This document shows positions 5,803 through 7,260 of a DNA stretch of 7,260 nt, piece after piece; the stretch's first letter is position 1, and the number at the start of each line of letters is the position of its first letter. The notes beneath the pieces are model-generated. The model had not been told where the DNA came from and made no database searches. It saw nothing but the letters and a program-made list of their open reading frames with translations. The DNA is taken from the NCBI GenBank assembly GCA_003497545.1, contig DNNT01000242.1:1-7260 (forward strand). The letters run 5' to 3'. Both the position numbers and the translations under genes were made by a program. Origin of the DNA: Arenimonas sp. GTDB taxonomy: Bacteria > Pseudomonadota > Gammaproteobacteria > Xanthomonadales > Xanthomonadaceae.

Positions 5803-6759
5803 ATGGCCGCGGGGGTTTCCATCATCGAAGCAATTATCGACGCGGCCCAGCATGGCCAGCGGCTCGACCGCGCGCTCGCCGACCTGCTGCCCGACCTATC
5901 GCGCGAACGGATCAAGGCACTGATCGGCGAGGGTCATGTCCGCGCGACAGGCGAGACGATCAAACTCAGCGCCTCGGCCAAGGTCGCAGCTGGGCAGCGT
6001 TTCGCGATCACCCTCCCCGCCCCCGTGGCTCTGGATGCAGTGGCGCAGGATATTCCGCTCACCATCGTCCATGAAGATGCCGACCTCATCGTCGTGGACA
6101 AGCCCGCCGGGTTGGTAGTCCATCCCGCTGCAGGCAATCTCAATGGCACATTGGTCAATGCCCTGCTTCATCATTGCGCGGGCCAGTTGTCGGGAATCGG
6201 CGGTGTCGCCCGCCCCGGCATCGTTCATCGCATCGACAAGGATACATCGGGCTTGCTGGTCGTTGCTAAGACAGACCGGGCTCATGAGGGGCTTGCTGTC
6301 CAGTTCAAGGATCATAGCATCGACCGGCTCTACGCCGCCATCGTCTACGGCCATCCGGTTCCGCCCACCGCCACGGTGGACACATGGATCGGCCGATCCG
6401 ACGCTGATCGAAAGAAGATGGCGGTTCATCGGGAAGGGCGCGGCAAGCATGCCGTTACCCATTATCGGATGGAGGAGCGGCTGAGAGGCGCGGCGATGGT
6501 GGAATGTCGCCTAGAAACTGGCCGGACGCATCAGGTTCGTGTGCATATGGCGCATGTCGGCCACCCCTTGATCGGTGATCCGGCTTACAGTAGGGATAGA
6601 AAAGGTTTCAAATCAATACTGGAAACGCTGGGTTTCAAAAGGCAGGCATTGCACGCCAAAACCCTCGGGTTCATACATCCTGCAACGGGCTCGCCCCTCC
6701 TGTTCCAAAGTGCATTGCCCATGGACATGCAGGAACTGTTAAGCGAGCTTAGAGTATAG
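5803..6759 (+). CDS. rluD: RluA-family 23S rRNA pseudouridine synthase, RluD-like
   Basis: This 318-residue enzyme isomerises uridines in RNA to pseudouridine. RluD modifies helix 69 of 23S rRNA, at the subunit interface of the ribosome. An S4 RNA-binding domain spans about residues 18-70 (GQRLDRALADLLPDLSRERI). The catalytic domain has VVDKPAGLVVHP (97-108), the active-site loop PGIVHRIDKDTSGLLVVAKT with catalytic D145, LETGRTHQVRVHMAH (237-251) and GHPLIGDPAY (253-262). S4 domain plus length favour RluD over RluA; RluC is the main alternative. The start is fixed: an in-frame TAG at 5797-5799 lies two codons before the ATG, which gives a good domain start. No Shine-Dalgarno sequence precedes it. 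The gene is divergent from the JAMM gene and 77 bases before rpoH on the same strand, an order I recall from other alphaproteobacteria. Confidence 0.92.
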   Translation: MAAGVSIIEAIIDAAQHGQRLDRALADLLPDLSRERIKALIGEGHVRATGETIKLSASAKVAAGQRFAITLPAPVALDAVAQDIPLTIVHEDADLIVVDKPAGLVVHPAAGNLNGTLVNALLHHCAGQLSGIGGVARPGIVHRIDKDTSGLLVVAKTDRAHEGLAVQFKDHSIDRLYAAIVYGHPVPPTATVDTWIGRSDADRKKMAVHREGRGKHAVTHYRMEERLRGAAMVECRLETGRTHQVRVHMAHVGHPLIGDPAYSRDRKGFKSILETLGFKRQALHAKTLGFIHPATGSPLLFQSALPMDMQELLSELRV

Positions 6760-6823
6760 GTTTCGACAAGTTTGCGACGGTGGTTCGGACGCCTCTTCTG
6801 GGTCCCGCCGCGCATGAAAGGGA

Positions 6824-6830
6824 AAGGTGA
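6824..6830 (+). promoter_or_regulatory. rpoH: Ribosome binding site of rpoH
   Basis: AAGGTGA, extended upstream by GGA, lies 6 bases before the ATG at 6837. It fixes the rpoH start, which also gives an N-terminus normal for alphaproteobacterial RpoH. Confidence 0.7.
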
Positions 6831-6836
6831 AGCGAC

Positions 6837-7260
6837 ATGGCCAACAAGAGCAATGTCCCCGCGGTTCCGGCGCTGGGCGGTGAAGCCAGCCTCAACCGCT
6901 ATTTGTCGGAGATTCGCAAATTTCCGCTGCTCACCCCTGAGCAGGAATATATGCTGGCGAAACGCTATGAGGAACATCAGGATCCTGAAGCGGCTGCGCA
7001 GTTAGTCACCTCGCATCTGCGACTCGTCGCGAAGATTGCCATGGGCTATCGCGGCTATGGCCTGCCGGTCAGCGAACTGATTTCAGAAGGCAATATCGGC
7101 CTGATGCAGGGCGTGAAGAAATTCGAGCCCGATCGCGGCTTCCGCCTCGCGACCTATGCGATGTGGTGGATCAAGGCCTCGATTCAGGAATATATCCTGC
7201 GCTCCTGGTCGCTCGTGAAGATGGGCACCACGGCCAACCAGAAGAAGCTGTTCTTCAACC
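6837..7260 (+). CDS. rpoH: RNA polymerase sigma-32 factor RpoH (5' part, cut by the window edge)
   Basis: The first 141 residues are present; the full protein is usually about 290-300. RpoH directs RNA polymerase to heat-shock genes. After a short variable N-terminus, region 1.2 is seen at about 18-45 (LNRYLSEIRKFPLLTPEQEYM). Region 2 follows at about 55-125, with SHLRLVAKIAMGYRGYGLPV, the core-binding ELISEGNIGLMQGVKKFEPDR, and the -10 element-binding and melting segment FRLATYAMWWIKASIQEYI. The last residues, QKKLFFN (135-141), begin the RpoH box, which distinguishes heat-shock sigma factors from RpoD. Regions 3 and 4 lie beyond the window. The gene follows rluD by 77 bases, so read-through or a promoter at the end of rluD is possible; I could not identify a convincing promoter. 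No secondary structure resembling a thermosensor was worked out. Confidence 0.95.
   Translation, partial: MANKSNVPAVPALGGEASLNRYLSEIRKFPLLTPEQEYMLAKRYEEHQDPEAAAQLVTSHLRLVAKIAMGYRGYGLPVSELISEGNIGLMQGVKKFEPDRGFRLATYAMWWIKASIQEYILRSWSLVKMGTTANQKKLFFN

Noticed and set aside
6739..6752. TTAA-N6-TTAG as a CtrA binding site near rpoH
   Set aside because: The CtrA pattern is TTAA-N7-TTAA; both the spacing and the second half are wrong.
6732..6758. GGAAC at 6732-6736 as a -35 element of a general-stress (EcfG-type) promoter for rpoH
   Set aside because: No CGTT-like -10 element lies 16-17 bases downstream; the nearest GTT-like bases are about 22 bases away.

Overview
The window reads as two pieces of bacterial DNA from different proteobacterial lineages, joined inside one gene, glnA. 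The left part (1 to about 3740) is very GC-rich, with almost all codons ending in G or C. Its glutamine synthetase N-terminus, its REP-like repeat and its sigma-54/NtrC promoter fit a gammaproteobacterium of the Xanthomonadaceae type (Lysobacter, Luteimonas or Stenotrophomonas relatives). The right part (about 3750 to 7260) is less GC-rich, and its proteins (the GlnA C-terminus, ChpT, an RluA/RluD-type pseudouridine synthase, RpoH) look alphaproteobacterial, most like Sphingomonadaceae. These taxonomic readings rest on remembered family sequences, not on a search.

Left part: the last codons of a membrane protein (3-77), a GFA-fold zinc protein (140-562), a small two-helix membrane protein (629-898) and a DUF4262 protein (935-1399), all on the plus strand. 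A secreted S41 C-terminal processing peptidase (2671-1403) runs on the minus strand and converges on DUF4262 with 3 bases between the stops. The 291 bases between the peptidase start and glnA hold a long REP-like hairpin (2719-2782), two NtrC-type enhancer sites 32 bp apart (centres 2806 and 2838) and a near-consensus sigma-54 promoter (2907-2923). This is a complete nitrogen-regulated glnA control region.

glnA (2963-4372) is an intact 469-codon frame. Codon use and family-specific residues switch abruptly at about 3731-3755, within the conserved stretch that leads into the NGSGMH motif. Because the flanking genes on each side also belong to different lineages, an assembly chimera is the simplest explanation. 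A real recombination event is the alternative.

Right part: a strong terminator hairpin follows glnA. Next come two minus-strand genes, a stand-alone JAMM metallopeptidase (5785-5384) and chpT (5285-4638, the phosphotransferase of the CckA-CtrA relay). rluD (5803-6759) diverges from the JAMM gene with 17 bases between start codons. The start of rpoH, the heat-shock sigma factor (6837 to the window end), follows and is cut by the window edge just inside its RpoH box.

I see no tRNA, rRNA, CRISPR array, insertion sequence or prophage. The most notable feature is the hybrid glnA, and it is more likely a technical join than a new biological system.
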